Positions 9,065-18,466 of a stretch of DNA of 64,000 bases are shown here, piece by piece. How positions within the stretch are numbered: the stretch's first letter is position 1; each line of letters starts with the position of its first letter. Origin of the DNA: Streptomyces flaveolus (GTDB lineage Bacteria > Actinomycetota > Actinomycetes > Streptomycetales > Streptomycetaceae); assembly GCF_000716535.1 (NCBI RefSeq), contig NZ_JNWV01000019.1, positions 124,001-188,000 of the forward strand, given 5' to 3'. A program made the position numbers and the translations under genes. The notes under the pieces are model-generated. The model did no database searches, was not told the DNA's origin, and saw only the letters and a program-made list of their open reading frames with translations.

Positions 9065-10092
9065 CGGGCACCTTCCGCGGCGGCCCAGGAGTCGAGGCCG
9101 AGCAGCCTGCGTCCCAGGTCGTCCAGTTCGGCGGGGCCGTAGCGGAGGGCTTCGGGCTTGCGGGCGTCGCCGAGCAGGGTGGCGTTCCAGTCGGGGGTGG
9201 CGAGGGTGCGCCAGGACTCCACGCGGGAGTCGCGCAGGGCCGTGTGCTCCTCCAGCGCGGGCATCATCGACAGGTACTGGACGGCTCTGACAGCGTTGTC
9301 GGAGACGTTGGGCGCGACGCCGTGGGCGAGCAGCCCGTTGAAGATCAGCAGGTCGCCGGCCTGGAGGTCGGGGCGGACCACCGGGAAGTCGGCGCGGTCG
9401 GTGTTCGGGCGGATCGGGTCGCGGCCGGACGGCTGGGCGAGACGCCACTCCTCGAAGCGGCGGAAGAGTTCGGGCGCGCACTGGAAGCCGCCGAGTTCGG
9501 GGCGGGTGTCGGTGAGCGCGATGATGCCCTGCACACGCTGCGGCAGGACGGCGAGGGTGGTGTCGACGTCCCAGTGCAGCTCGATGTCGAAGCCCTCGTC
9601 GGTGGGTTCGATGTGGGAGCGCGAACGGGTGAGTCTGTTCGGCGGGTTGAGGTTGAGGCGGTCCAGGGTGACCCACAGTTCCGGGCTGTCCCAGACGTCC
9701 ACGAAGGCGTCGTAGACGCGCTGGTTCTGCCGGCTGTCCCAGATGAGCTGGTGGTGGTAGGCCTCGACGAAGCCGTAGATGTAGAGGTGCCGGTCGAGTT
9801 CGGAGCGGAACTCCGGCTCCTCATACCAGGTGTCGGGGCGGTCGGGGTCGAGCCCCTGGAACTCCCAGGCGAAGTCCAGGAGTCCCTTGGCCTCGCCGGG
9901 CGTGATGGCCTCGCGTACGACGACGTAGCCGTACGTCTGCCAGAAGGCGAAGTCCTCCTCGGACAGCACGCGCAGCGGCTGGGTCTTCTGGAGGTCGCGC
10001 AGGGGGGTCGGGGCGAGGTAGGTCTCGCCGTCGGCGCTGAAGTAGGGGCGGCCGGTCGCCGCGCGATGGAGGAAGGGGTGGGGCGTCTGCAT
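9061..10092 (-). CDS. Phytanoyl-CoA dioxygenase (PhyH)-family oxygenase
   Basis: 343 aa Fe(II)/2-oxoglutarate oxygenase. HxD is H173-W174-D175 (ELHWDVD), the third iron ligand is H257 (LLAHGV) and R269 would hold 2-oxoglutarate. It is the first gene of the leftward operon. The ATG at 10092 has GAGG about 7 bp upstream; longer versions of the frame lack such a site. With the SyrP-type enzyme across the convergent junction, this gives two iron oxygenases in one cluster. The substrate is unknown; hydroxylation of an amino acid or of the peptide product is likely. Confidence 0.83.
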   Translation of the reverse strand: MQTPHPFLHRAATGRPYFSADGETYLAPTPLRDLQKTQPLRVLSEEDFAFWQTYGYVVVREAITPGEAKGLLDFAWEFQGLDPDRPDTWYEEPEFRSELDRHLYIYGFVEAYHHQLIWDSRQNQRVYDAFVDVWDSPELWVTLDRLNLNPPNRLTRSRSHIEPTDEGFDIELHWDVDTTLAVLPQRVQGIIALTDTRPELGGFQCAPELFRRFEEWRLAQPSGRDPIRPNTDRADFPVVRPDLQAGDLLIFNGLLAHGVAPNVSDNAVRAVQYLSMMPALEEHTALRDSRVESWRTLATPDWNATLLGDARKPEALRYGPAELDDLGRRLLGLDSWAAAEGAR

Positions 10093-10154
10093 ACGATTCC
10101 TCTGGAACTGGAGCACAAGTGCGGTAGAGATCCGGGAAAAGAGCACGATCGAGT

Positions 10155-10178
10155 GGCCGCCCGCTGCCGCGGGCGGCC
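10155..10178 (-). terminator. Terminator of the das operon
   Basis: GGCCGCCCGC (10155-10164), loop TGCC, GCGGGCGGCC (10169-10178): a perfect 10-bp stem 15 bp beyond the GH3 stop. No U tract follows, as is usual in Streptomyces. Confidence 0.75.
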
Positions 10179-10192
10179 GGTGAGCCCGTGGG

Positions 10193-11716
10193 TCAGCCGG
10201 CGACGACGGCTTCGGCCGCCGCGACGCCGCAGACCCGGGCGGCGCCGTAGGTGGCGATGTGCAGGGCGCCGCGCGGCGGGGCCTGGGGCAGGCCCATCTC
10301 GACCACGACGGTGTCGGGCCGGGCGGCGAGCAGGGTGTCGAGCGCGGAGCGCATCCAGTCGTGCCGGTGCTCGTCGCGGACCACGGCGACGATCCGGCGG
10401 CCGCCCGAGGCGTCGAGGACGGCGGCACCGGCGCCCTCGCCGGTGAAGGAGCCGGAGGCGCTGCCGGGCAGCCGCCGCTCCAGCTCGGCGGCGACGCCCC
10501 AGGGGGTCTGGTCGCCGACGGCGATGTTCGGGGCCGGGTTGAACTGGGCGACGTACACCGGTCCGGTGACCGGTGCGGCGGCGCCCGCGCGGGTCACGCT
10601 CAGTGCGCGGCGGGCCGCGGCCAGGCCGATCTCCGGGTCGGCCGGGGTCCTCTCCGCGTCGCCGCGGGCCGCGACGGTCCAGGCGGCCAGGTCACGGACC
10701 CGGGCCGCCGCGTCGGCGAGCCGCTCCTCGGGCAGTTCACCGGAGCGTACGGCGGCCACGAGCGCGTCCCGGAGCTTCAGCACGGTGCCCTCGTCGCACA
10801 GTCCGCCGCCCACGCAGATGGCGTCGGCGCCGGCCGCGATGGCGAGGACCACGCCGTGCTCCAGGCCGTAGGTGCCGGCGATCGCCCGCATCTCCATGCC
10901 GTCGGTGACGATCAGGCCCTGGTAGCCGAGTTCGCCGCGCAGCAGGTCGGTGAGGACGCGCCGGGACAGGGTGCCGGGGCGGTCGGGGTCCAGGGCCGGG
11001 ACGAGGATGTGGGCGCTCATCACGGCCCGGGTGCCGGCGGCGATGGCCGCGCGGAACGGGGGCAGTTCCCGCTCGTACAGGGTGTCGGCGTCGACGTCGA
11101 TGCGGGGTACGGCGTGGTGGGAGTCGACGTTGGTGTCGCCGTGGCCGGGGAAGTGCTTGGTGCAGGCGGCGACGCCGGTGGACTGCAGGCCCTCCACCCA
11201 GGCGGCGGTGTGCCGGGCCACCAGGTCGGGGCTCGCGCCGAAGGAGCGGACGCCGATGACCGGGTTGTCGGGGTTGGCGTTGACGTCGGCGGAGGGCGCC
11301 CAGTCGAAGGTGACGCCGCAGGCGGCCAGGCGCCGGCCCAGTTCGCGGGAGACGGCCCGGGTGAGATCGGGGTCGTCGACGGCACCGAGGGCATGGTTGC
11401 CGGGGAAGGAGGAGCCGGTGCGCACGTCGAGGCGGGTGACGTCGCCGCTCTCCTCGTCGATGGCGACCAGCAGGTCGTCGCGTCCGGCGCGCAACTGCCG
11501 GGTGAGCGCGGTGACCTGCTCCTCGCTGACGACGTTGCGGCCGAACAGGGCGACGGAGGCGAGGCCCTCGTCGATGCGGCGGCGCACCCAGTCGGGCGCG
11601 GTGGTGCCGTCGAACCCCGGTTGCAGCACCGCGAGGGCGTCCCGGGTCAGGGCGTCGCCCGCGGCGGAGCCGCTGCCGGACGCGGTGGTGGCGATGGTGG
11701 TCATCGGGGGCGTCAT
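10193..11716 (-). CDS. dasD: GH3 beta-N-acetylhexosaminidase
   Basis: 507 aa glycoside hydrolase family 3 protein. It has the NagZ-type signature KHFPGHGDT (187-195) followed by DSHH, where a His/Asp dyad is the acid/base, and the nucleophile region VTDGMEM with D272. No signal peptide is visible, so it should work in the cytoplasm, cleaving imported N,N'-diacetylchitobiose to GlcNAc. It is the fourth gene after dasABC, in the position described for dasD of S. griseus, and its ATG overlaps the dasC stop (ATGA). The symbol is by position and family. Confidence 0.85.
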   Translation of the reverse strand: MTPPMTTIATTASGSGSAAGDALTRDALAVLQPGFDGTTAPDWVRRRIDEGLASVALFGRNVVSEEQVTALTRQLRAGRDDLLVAIDEESGDVTRLDVRTGSSFPGNHALGAVDDPDLTRAVSRELGRRLAACGVTFDWAPSADVNANPDNPVIGVRSFGASPDLVARHTAAWVEGLQSTGVAACTKHFPGHGDTNVDSHHAVPRIDVDADTLYERELPPFRAAIAAGTRAVMSAHILVPALDPDRPGTLSRRVLTDLLRGELGYQGLIVTDGMEMRAIAGTYGLEHGVVLAIAAGADAICVGGGLCDEGTVLKLRDALVAAVRSGELPEERLADAAARVRDLAAWTVAARGDAERTPADPEIGLAAARRALSVTRAGAAAPVTGPVYVAQFNPAPNIAVGDQTPWGVAAELERRLPGSASGSFTGEGAGAAVLDASGGRRIVAVVRDEHRHDWMRSALDTLLAARPDTVVVEMGLPQAPPRGALHIATYGAARVCGVAAAEAVVAG

Positions 11717-12543
11717 CCCTTCACGGCGCCGTCGGTCAGACCGCTGACAGCCTTGCGTTGCAGGAAGATGAAGAGGATCAGGATGGGCAGCGCGAACAGG
11801 GACGAGGCGGCCATGGTGGCGCCCCAGTCGTCACCGAAGGCGGTCTGGAACTGGGACAGCCACAGCGGCAGGGTCTGCTTCTCGATGTCCTTGTTGAGGA
11901 TCAGGACGAGCGGGAACTCGTTCCAGGCGGTGACGAAGCCGAACAGCGAGGTCGCCATCAGGCCGGGCGCGAGCAGCGGGAAGATCACCTTCACGAAGGC
12001 CTGGGTGCGGGTGCAGCCGTCGATCATCGCCGACTCCTCCAGCTCCTTGGGCACGGCGGCGACGTAGCCGCGCAGCGTGAGGAGGGTCAGCGGGAGCACC
12101 ATCACCGTGTAGAAGACGGTGAGCGGGACGAGGCTGTTGAGCATGTCGTTGTCCCGGACGATCATGTAGATGGCGATGATCATCACCTCCCAGGGGGCCA
12201 TCTGCGCCAGCATGAACGTCACGATGAGGCCGCGCCGGCCCTTGAACCGCATCCGCGCGAGGGCGAAGGCGGCGAACAGGGCGATGACGAGCGAGAAGAC
12301 GACCGACAGGACCGTGACGGTGACGGAGTTGACGACCAGTGTCCAGAAGTGGTCGGCGTCGACGGCCTTCTTGAAGTGTTCGAGGGTGGCGTCGGTCGGG
12401 AACCACACCGGGTCCTCGGAGATGATGTCACCGGTCGGTTTGAAGGCCGTGGCGAACATCCAGTACACGGGGAACACGAAGCCGACGAAGAGGACGACGG
12501 CGGTCGCGTTGGGCCAGAAGCGGCCGAAGAGCGAGCGCTTCAC
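11713..12543 (-). CDS. dasC: Sugar ABC transporter permease DasC
   Basis: 276 aa inner-membrane permease with six hydrophobic segments and the EAA-type loop LEESAMIDGCTRTQAFVKVI typical of MalG-type subunits. The GTG start at 12543 overlaps the dasB stop (GTGA), and its own stop overlaps the GH3 start (ATGA). With DasB it forms the channel of the chitobiose importer. No ATPase is encoded here; in Streptomyces such importers share the global ATPase MsiK. Confidence 0.88.
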   Translation of the reverse strand: MKRSLFGRFWPNATAVVLFVGFVFPVYWMFATAFKPTGDIISEDPVWFPTDATLEHFKKAVDADHFWTLVVNSVTVTVLSVVFSLVIALFAAFALARMRFKGRRGLIVTFMLAQMAPWEVMIIAIYMIVRDNDMLNSLVPLTVFYTVMVLPLTLLTLRGYVAAVPKELEESAMIDGCTRTQAFVKVIFPLLAPGLMATSLFGFVTAWNEFPLVLILNKDIEKQTLPLWLSQFQTAFGDDWGATMAASSLFALPILILFIFLQRKAVSGLTDGAVKG

Positions 12544-13538
12544 AGCTCGTCCTCCTCTTGCTTGAGCACCATGCGCAGGTAGTACGAGGTGATGACGAGC
12601 AGGACCAGGATGGTCAGGAAGGAGATGGCGGCGCCGACTCCGAAGTGCTGGTTGCCGACGCCCTCGACGTAGGCGTAGATCGGCAGGGTCTCCGTGAGGT
12701 GGTCGGGGCCGCCCTCGTTCATCGCGAAGATCTGCGGGAACGCCTTGAAGATCCAGATGACTTCGAGGAACGTCGTGGCGTACAGGAAGGGCCGCAGGAA
12801 GGGCAGGGTCACCGAGGTGAAGCTCTTCCAGGCTCCGGCGCCGTCCAGGGAGGCCGCCTCGTACAGCTCCCGGGGGATCGTGGTGGTCGCCGCGTAGAGG
12901 TTGATCGCCACGAAGGGTATGGACTGCCAGACGAGGAGCAGGGTGATCACGGCGAAGGTGGAGAACTGGGTCTGCAGCCAGTTGTGATCGGCCATGGAGT
13001 GCCAGCCGAGCTTGTCCAGCACCCAGTTGACGACACCGAAGCGCTGTGCGAACAGCCACTGGTAGACGGTGGTGGCCGCGATGACCGGCATGGCCCAGGC
13101 GAGGACGAGACCGATCATCAGCAGCAGCCGCATCTTGCCGCCGAGCCGGGCCAGCAGCAGCCCGACCAGGGTACCGAGCACCATGATCAGTGCGACGTTG
13201 ACGGCGGTGAAGAAGACGGAGCGCTCGACGACGCGCCAGAAGTCCCCGCCGCTCAGCACCTCCTGGTAGTTGTCGACGCCGTTCCACTCGGTGAGGTGCT
13301 GGATGAGCTGGCGCGGGTTGAGGTTCTGGAACGACAGCATGCCGTTCTTGACCAGGGGCCAGCCGAGCAGCACCACGGTGGCCAGCAGCGCGGGCAGCAG
13401 GAGCAGGTAGGGGGCGGCGGCTCGGCGCCGGGACGGGTCGCCGGCGGTGCGGCTGTCACCGCGCGGCGGGGCCGGCACCCGGGCCTTGCGGACAGCGGGC
13501 TCCCCGGCCGTGTCCGTGCCTTCGGTCTGCACTGACAT
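12540..13538 (-). CDS. dasB: Sugar ABC transporter permease DasB
   Basis: 332 aa MalF-type permease: a charged, Pro-rich N-terminal tail of about 45 residues, six membrane segments, and an EAA loop with LYEAASLDGAGAWKSF. The ATG at 13538 is chosen as it has GGAAGAG upstream; an in-frame start at 13574 lacks one. It lies 78 bp after dasA, with a strong hairpin between the two, and couples to dasC by GTGA. Confidence 0.87.
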   Translation of the reverse strand: MSVQTEGTDTAGEPAVRKARVPAPPRGDSRTAGDPSRRRAAAPYLLLLPALLATVVLLGWPLVKNGMLSFQNLNPRQLIQHLTEWNGVDNYQEVLSGGDFWRVVERSVFFTAVNVALIMVLGTLVGLLLARLGGKMRLLLMIGLVLAWAMPVIAATTVYQWLFAQRFGVVNWVLDKLGWHSMADHNWLQTQFSTFAVITLLLVWQSIPFVAINLYAATTTIPRELYEAASLDGAGAWKSFTSVTLPFLRPFLYATTFLEVIWIFKAFPQIFAMNEGGPDHLTETLPIYAYVEGVGNQHFGVGAAISFLTILVLLVITSYYLRMVLKQEEDEL

Positions 13539-13580
13539 GAGTTGCCATCTCTTCCGTGGCCGTACGGACGACACAGGTGA

Positions 13581-13609
13581 GCCGGGGGCGCGAGCGCGGC
13601 GCCCCCGGC
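13581..13609 (-). promoter_or_regulatory. Intercistronic hairpin between dasA and dasB
   Basis: GCCGGGGGCGC (13581-13591) and GCGCCCCCGGC (13599-13609) form a perfect 11-bp stem with a 7-base loop just after the dasA stop. Such hairpins between a binding-protein gene and its permeases usually cap and stabilise the upstream mRNA or act as partial terminators, giving more binding protein than permease. Confidence 0.7.
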
Positions 13610-13616
13610 GCGGTCA

Positions 13617-14897
13617 TCAGTTCTGCTGGGCCAGGCGCTTGTTGATCTCGCCCTCGACCTGCTTGGCGGCGTCCGCCGGGGACTTACCGTTCAGCACGGC
13701 CGTCATGTAGGACTTGATCGGGTTCGGGTTGTTCTCCACCGCGCCCCACTCGGGGATCAGCGGGGTGGTGCCACCGACGGCGGCACCGGGGGCGGCGGCC
13801 TCGGCGACGGCGTTGCCCTTGAGGTTGGACTCCAGGGACGTCTTGTTCGGGATGACGCCGTTGAGCTTGGCCAGTTCGCCCTCGTACTGGTCGGACAGGG
13901 CGATCTTCAGGAACTCCTTGGCCAGGGCCTGCTTCTTGCTGCCCTCGGCGACGGCGAGGTTGGAGCCGCCGAGGAAGACGCCCTCGGGCTTGTCCGCGGT
14001 CTCGCCGGGGATGGTGAAGTAGCCGAGGTCCTTCTCGATGGCCTTGTTGGCGGTGACGGCCGTACCGGCCTCCCAGCCCATGCCGATGAAGGCGCCGGTC
14101 TTGCCCTTGGCGAAGACCTCGGCCTGCTGCGGGGTGGCCTCGTCCTTGTCCTTGGGGGCCTTGGAGTAGGAGGCGTACTTCTTGTAGATCTCCATGGCCT
14201 TGGCGACCTTCGGGTCACCGAGGTTGGAGACGTACTTGTCGCCCTCCTTCTTCACCAGGTCGGCGCCCTGGCCGATGGTCAGGCCGTCGAAGAAGTACCA
14301 GTTCTGGCCGGGCAGGTAGATCGGCTCGGCGTCGGTCTTCTTGCCGATGGCCTCCAGGTCCTTGAAGAACTCGTCCCGGGTCTTCGGGGTGTCCTTGATG
14401 CCGGCCTTGGCCCAGATCTTCTTGTTGTAGATGACGACGCGGTTGGCGAAGTACCAGGGGGCGGCGTACTGCTTGCCGTCGTACACGGAGGACTGCGAGA
14501 CCGACGGCGTCCAGTCGGCGCCGATCTCCTTCTTCAGGTCGCTCAGGTCGGCGAGACCGCCGGTGGCCGCGTAGGCCGGGGTCTGGGTGTTGCCGACCTC
14601 CAGCACGTCCGGCGGGTTGGACTCGGAGAGGGCGGTGGTGATCTTCTGCTGGATCCCGTCCCACTTCTGCGTCTCGAACTTCAGCTTGGCGCCGGTCTTC
14701 TTCTCGAACGCGGCCGTGACGTCCTTGACCCACTGGTCCGGCGTGGAGCCGTCCATCGCCCAGACCGTCAGGGTCTGCCCCTTGAAGCTGTCCGGTCCCG
14801 CGTTCTTGCCGCTGTCGTCGCCGTCGTCCCCGCCGCACGCCGACACGGAGACCATCATGCCCGCGATCACGATCGCGGCCGCAAGCTTGCGCTTCAC
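13617..14897 (-). CDS. dasA: Chitobiose-type solute-binding lipoprotein DasA
   Basis: 426 aa extracellular binding protein of the carbohydrate uptake family. The lipoprotein signal MKRKLAAAIVIAGMMVSVSA ends at a lipobox cysteine (VSAC). The mature part begins with an acidic stretch and continues with TLTVWAMDGSTPDQWVKDV, close to S. coelicolor DasA as I remember it. It captures N,N'-diacetylchitobiose or a related GlcNAc oligomer. The GTG start at 14897 has GAGGAGGG 4 bp upstream. Expression is likely repressed by the divergent DasR-like protein at the dre site about 95 bp upstream. Confidence 0.88.
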   Translation of the reverse strand: MKRKLAAAIVIAGMMVSVSACGGDDGDDSGKNAGPDSFKGQTLTVWAMDGSTPDQWVKDVTAAFEKKTGAKLKFETQKWDGIQQKITTALSESNPPDVLEVGNTQTPAYAATGGLADLSDLKKEIGADWTPSVSQSSVYDGKQYAAPWYFANRVVIYNKKIWAKAGIKDTPKTRDEFFKDLEAIGKKTDAEPIYLPGQNWYFFDGLTIGQGADLVKKEGDKYVSNLGDPKVAKAMEIYKKYASYSKAPKDKDEATPQQAEVFAKGKTGAFIGMGWEAGTAVTANKAIEKDLGYFTIPGETADKPEGVFLGGSNLAVAEGSKKQALAKEFLKIALSDQYEGELAKLNGVIPNKTSLESNLKGNAVAEAAAPGAAVGGTTPLIPEWGAVENNPNPIKSYMTAVLNGKSPADAAKQVEGEINKRLAQQN

Positions 14898-14990
14898 GCC
14901 ACCCTCCTCAGGGATGCCACTAACCCCCCACGCCCTCTGCGGTGACCTGCGTACGACGCTGTTGCACGTAGGGCTCGGGACCTGGCCACT

Positions 14991-15006
14991 AATGGTGTAG
15001 ACCAGT
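14991..15006. promoter_or_regulatory. dre operator 1 (DasR-type)
   Basis: AATGGTGTAGACCAGT matches the dre palindrome ACTGGTCTAGACCAGT at 14 of 16 positions. It lies 94 bp upstream of dasA, placed to repress the das operon until GlcN-6-P relieves binding. Confidence 0.8.
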
Positions 15007-15015
15007 ACGGTGGAG

Positions 15016-15031
15016 CTTGGCCTAGACCTTT
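15016..15031. promoter_or_regulatory. dre-like operator 2
   Basis: CTTGGCCTAGACCTTT keeps the TGG and CTAGACC core of dre but has weaker flanks. Its centre is 25 bp from that of dre 1, so it may allow side-by-side binding. Confidence 0.5.
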
Positions 15032-15131
15032 TGGAGTGTCAAGGGTGGTTCGGAAAGCCGGTCCGGGCCGTTACGAGAAAGTCACCGGAGTGCGTCCGTC
15101 CGCATTCCGCCCCTTTCGCCCGGACGGTTCA

Positions 15132-15147
15132 GTTGGACTAGACCATA
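15132..15147. promoter_or_regulatory. dre operator 3, in front of the regulator gene
   Basis: GTTGGACTAGACCATA has the TGG.CTAGACCA core. It sits where the -35 region would fall relative to TATAAC at 15162-15167, 53 bp before the regulator start, which suggests autorepression. Confidence 0.65.
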
Positions 15148-15199
15148 GGGCAGTTGGTCGCTATAACGGGAGACCGTCGACACAGCCGGGAAGGCAGGC

Positions 15200-16018
15200 A
15201 TGACCACCGACGTCAGCAGCGCCCAGCCGTACAGGGGGGCGTCCGGCCGCACCGCGCGCGTGCCGAAGTACTACCGGATCAAGCAGCAGCTGCTCTCCAT
15301 GGCCGAGGCGCTGCAGCCCGGTTCGGCCATGCCCGCGGAGCGTCTGCTCGCCGTCCGGTTCGACACCTCGCGGACCACCGTCCGGCAGGCGCTCCAGGAA
15401 CTCGTGGGTGAGGGCCGGCTCGACCGCATCCAGGGCAAGGGCACCTTCGTCGCCCAGCCCAAGCTGTACCGCACGCTGCAACTCACCTCGCACACCGAGG
15501 ACATGAGGGCCCAGGGCCTCACGCCCGCCTCGCAGATGCTGGACATCGGGGAGGTCCCGGCGGACGAGAAGCTGGCGGGCCTGCTCGGCATCGGGATCGG
15601 CGAGAAGGTGCTGCGGATCGAGCGGCTGCGCCTGGCCGGCGGCGACCCGATGGCCATCGAGACGACCCATCTGTCCGTACGCCGCTTCCCCGGCCTGCGC
15701 AGGTCCCTCGCCATGTACCCCTCGCTCTACACGGCGCTCGCCGAGGTGTACGGCGTCCATCTCGCCGAGGCCGACGAGACCATCGAGACCTCGCTGTCGA
15801 CCCCGCGCGAGGCGCAGTTGCTCGGCACCGACGTGGGGCTGCCGATGCTGCTGCTGTCCCGGCACTCGCGGGACGCGGCGGGCACCCCGGTGGAGTGGGT
15901 GCGCTCGGTGTACCGGGGTTCGCGCTACAAGTTCGTGGCCGCCCTGCGCCGGCCGGGCGCCCCGGTGGTCCGGCGGAGGACCGCTCCGCCGGACCGGGAC
16001 GGCACCGGCGGCGCCTGA
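15200..16018 (+). CDS. DasR-like GntR/HutC-family regulator
   Basis: 272 aa. The N-terminal winged helix has the recognition segment [20 protein letters not shown] (about 54-74), followed by [10 protein letters not shown] and a UTRA/HutC effector domain containing [20 protein letters not shown] and ending [11 protein letters not shown]. DasR proteins bind dre and release it on GlcN-6-P. The DNA-binding region is as in DasR, but the effector half looks more divergent from DasR of S. coelicolor as I recall it, so this may be a dedicated paralogue rather than the global regulator. It is divergent from dasA with three dre-like sites between. GGGAAGG precedes the ATG. Confidence 0.82.
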   Translation: MTTDVSSAQPYRGASGRTARVPKYYRIKQQLLSMAEALQPGSAMPAERLLAVRFDTSRTTVRQALQELVGEGRLDRIQGKGTFVAQPKLYRTLQLTSHTEDMRAQGLTPASQMLDIGEVPADEKLAGLLGIGIGEKVLRIERLRLAGGDPMAIETTHLSVRRFPGLRRSLAMYPSLYTALAEVYGVHLAEADETIETSLSTPREAQLLGTDVGLPMLLLSRHSRDAAGTPVEWVRSVYRGSRYKFVAALRRPGAPVVRRRTAPPDRDGTGGA

Positions 16019-16046
16019 GGAAGGACACGCGGGTACCGGTCGCAGA

Positions 16047-16661
<615 letters not shown>

Positions 16662-16733
16662 TCACCCCTTCGGGGGCGCGTCATGACACCGTCCGGGCCG
16701 GTCACGGCGGGCTGCGGCCGGAGAAACCGGGGG

Positions 16734-17132
16734 CTACGGCAGTACGGCGAACCCGTCGAGCTCCACCAGCGCCCGCTCGTCCCACAGGCGTACGACCTCC
16801 ACGACGGCCATCGCCGGGTAGTCGCGGCCCGCCGACTCCCGCCAGATCCGGCCGAGTCGGCGCGCGTGGGCGCGGTACGCGGCGACGTCCGTGGCGTAGA
16901 CGGTGACCCGGGCGAGGTCGGCGGGGGTGCCGCCGGCCGCGCGCAGGGCGGCGAGGAGGTTGTCGAGGGCCTTCGCGAACTGCTCGGGCAGCGTGTCGCC
17001 GGTGATCTTGCCGTCGGCGTCCAGGGCGGTCTGCCCGGCGAGGAACACCACGCGGGAGCCGGCCGCGACGACGGCGTGCGAGAAGCCGGTGGGCGGGGAC
17101 AGCTCGGGCGGGTTGACGCGCTCGGTCGTCAC
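16734..17132 (-). CDS. RidA/YjgF-family enamine/imine deaminase
   Basis: 132 aa, the normal length for a trimeric RidA protein. The core VVFLAGQTALDADG, the region FAKALDNLLAALRAAG, and the arginine-containing C-terminal half ending ALVELDGFAVLP are typical. RidA proteins hydrolyse reactive enamines/imines to ketones and ammonia. The GTG start overlaps the acyl-CoA dehydrogenase stop as GTGA, so it belongs to the aromatic degradation operon. There it could remove the amino group after dearomatisation of 2-aminobenzoyl-CoA, which is inference. Confidence 0.83.
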   Translation of the reverse strand: MTTERVNPPELSPPTGFSHAVVAAGSRVVFLAGQTALDADGKITGDTLPEQFAKALDNLLAALRAAGGTPADLARVTVYATDVAAYRAHARRLGRIWRESAGRDYPAMAVVEVVRLWDERALVELDGFAVLP

Positions 17133-18259
17133 CGTGCCTCCTTCTGTGCCGTGGCGTACAACTCCTTGGCGATGATGCCGCGTTGGACCTCGCTGGCGCC
17201 CTCGTAGATACGGGGCGCGCGCACCTCCCGGTAGAGGTGTTCGAGGAGGTGGCCGCGGCGCAGGGCGCGGGCGCCGTGCAACTGGACGGCGGTGTCGACG
17301 ACGTACTGGGCCGTCTCGGTGGCGAGCAGCTTGGCCATCGCGGCGCGCCGGGGCACGTCGGCGGCTCCGGCGTCGTAGGCAGCCGCGGCCGCGTACACCA
17401 TGAGCCGGGCCGCCTCGGTGCGCAGGGCCATCTCGGCGACCTGGTGGGAGATGGCCTGGAGGTCCATCAGTTTCCCGTGGAAGGCCTCGCGTCGGCTGGT
17501 GTGGCCCACGGTGGCGTCCAGCGCGGCCTGGGCCATGCCGACCGCGAAGGCGCCGACGCTGGGGCGGAAGAGGTTGAGGGTGTGCATGGCGACGGCGAAG
17601 CCGCGGTCGGGCTCGCCGAGCACATCGGCGGCGGTGACCGGCACGGCGTCGAAGTCGAGGGCGCCGATGGGGTGCGCGGAGATCATCTCCAGGGGGCTCC
17701 CGGTGAGTCCGGGCCGGTCGGCGGGGACGAGGAAGGCGGTCACCCCGCGGGCACCGGCGCCGTGCGTGGTGCGGGCGAAGACGGTGTAGAAGTCGGCCTC
17801 GGGGGCGTTGGAGATCCAGCACTTGGCGCCCGTGAGCCGCCAGCCGTCGCCGTCGGGTTCGGCCGCGAGGGTCAGGGCCGCCGCGTCCGAGCCGGCGCCG
17901 GGCTCGCTGAGCGCGAAGGCGGCGACCGCGCTGCCGTCGGCGACCCGGGGCAGCCAGCGCTCCCGCTGGGCCGGGGTGCCGTGGGCGTGCACCGGGTGGG
18001 CGCCGAGCCCCTGGAGGGCGAGGGCGGTCTCGGCCTCGGTGCAGGCCTGGGCCAGGGACTCCCGCATCAGGCACAGGTCCAGCGCGCCGGAGTCGAACAG
18101 TCGCGCGAGCAGGCCCAGCCGGCCGAGTTCGGCGAGGAGCGGACGGTTGACGCGGCCGGGTTCCCCCTGGTCGGCGAGCGGGCGCAGCCGATCCGCGGCC
18201 AGCTCGCACAGTCCGGCACACCAGGCGGTCTGCTCCGGTCCGAGTGAGAATGCGGACAC
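17129..18259 (-). CDS. Acyl-CoA dehydrogenase
   Basis: 376 aa flavoprotein. The first family signature AFALSEPGAGSDAAAL (about 131-146) and the C-terminal RIYEGASEVQRGIIAKEL (about 352-369) are clear. It oxidises an acyl-CoA to an enoyl-CoA and passes electrons to ETF. The GTG start at 18259 is chosen for its GGAGGGAGG ribosome site; a longer frame from 18316 has none. First gene of the leftward pair with RidA. It probably serves the beta-oxidation-like steps after ring reduction in this island. Confidence 0.85.
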   Translation of the reverse strand: MSAFSLGPEQTAWCAGLCELAADRLRPLADQGEPGRVNRPLLAELGRLGLLARLFDSGALDLCLMRESLAQACTEAETALALQGLGAHPVHAHGTPAQRERWLPRVADGSAVAAFALSEPGAGSDAAALTLAAEPDGDGWRLTGAKCWISNAPEADFYTVFARTTHGAGARGVTAFLVPADRPGLTGSPLEMISAHPIGALDFDAVPVTAADVLGEPDRGFAVAMHTLNLFRPSVGAFAVGMAQAALDATVGHTSRREAFHGKLMDLQAISHQVAEMALRTEAARLMVYAAAAAYDAGAADVPRRAAMAKLLATETAQYVVDTAVQLHGARALRRGHLLEHLYREVRAPRIYEGASEVQRGIIAKELYATAQKEAR

Positions 18260-18324
18260 AGCCGGTCCTCCCTCCGGGGCGGGCCCGTGGCCGTCCCCAT
18301 GCCCTTCCCTACCCACCTCCTGAC

Positions 18325-18363
18325 GTTATCGCGCACAGTTGACTGCCGTCACCAACGCGATAC
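18325..18363. promoter_or_regulatory. Divergent promoter/operator shared with 24197-24235
   Basis: Contains GTTATC, nine bases, TGACTGCCGTCACCA, two bases, GCG, one base, TAC. The same layout recurs in front of the enoyl-CoA hydratase gene. The dyad TGAC-N4-GTCA lies within it. Read leftward, GTGACG (18352-18347) and GATAAC (18330-18325) are 16 bp apart, a -35/-10 pair for the dehydrogenase. Read rightward, TTGACT (18339) and TACGCT (18361) are 16 bp apart, a promoter for the ligase. A PaaX-family protein is encoded in the island and is the obvious candidate binder. Confidence 0.65.
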
Positions 18364-18466
18364 GCTGAAGGTCCCCCTCCGGGGGAGCGCGAGCCCACCA
18401 GGAAGCCCGTTCGGACGTCCGTCCCGGATGTCACGGACCTCTGTCACGGCAAGGGGGCGGACCGCC

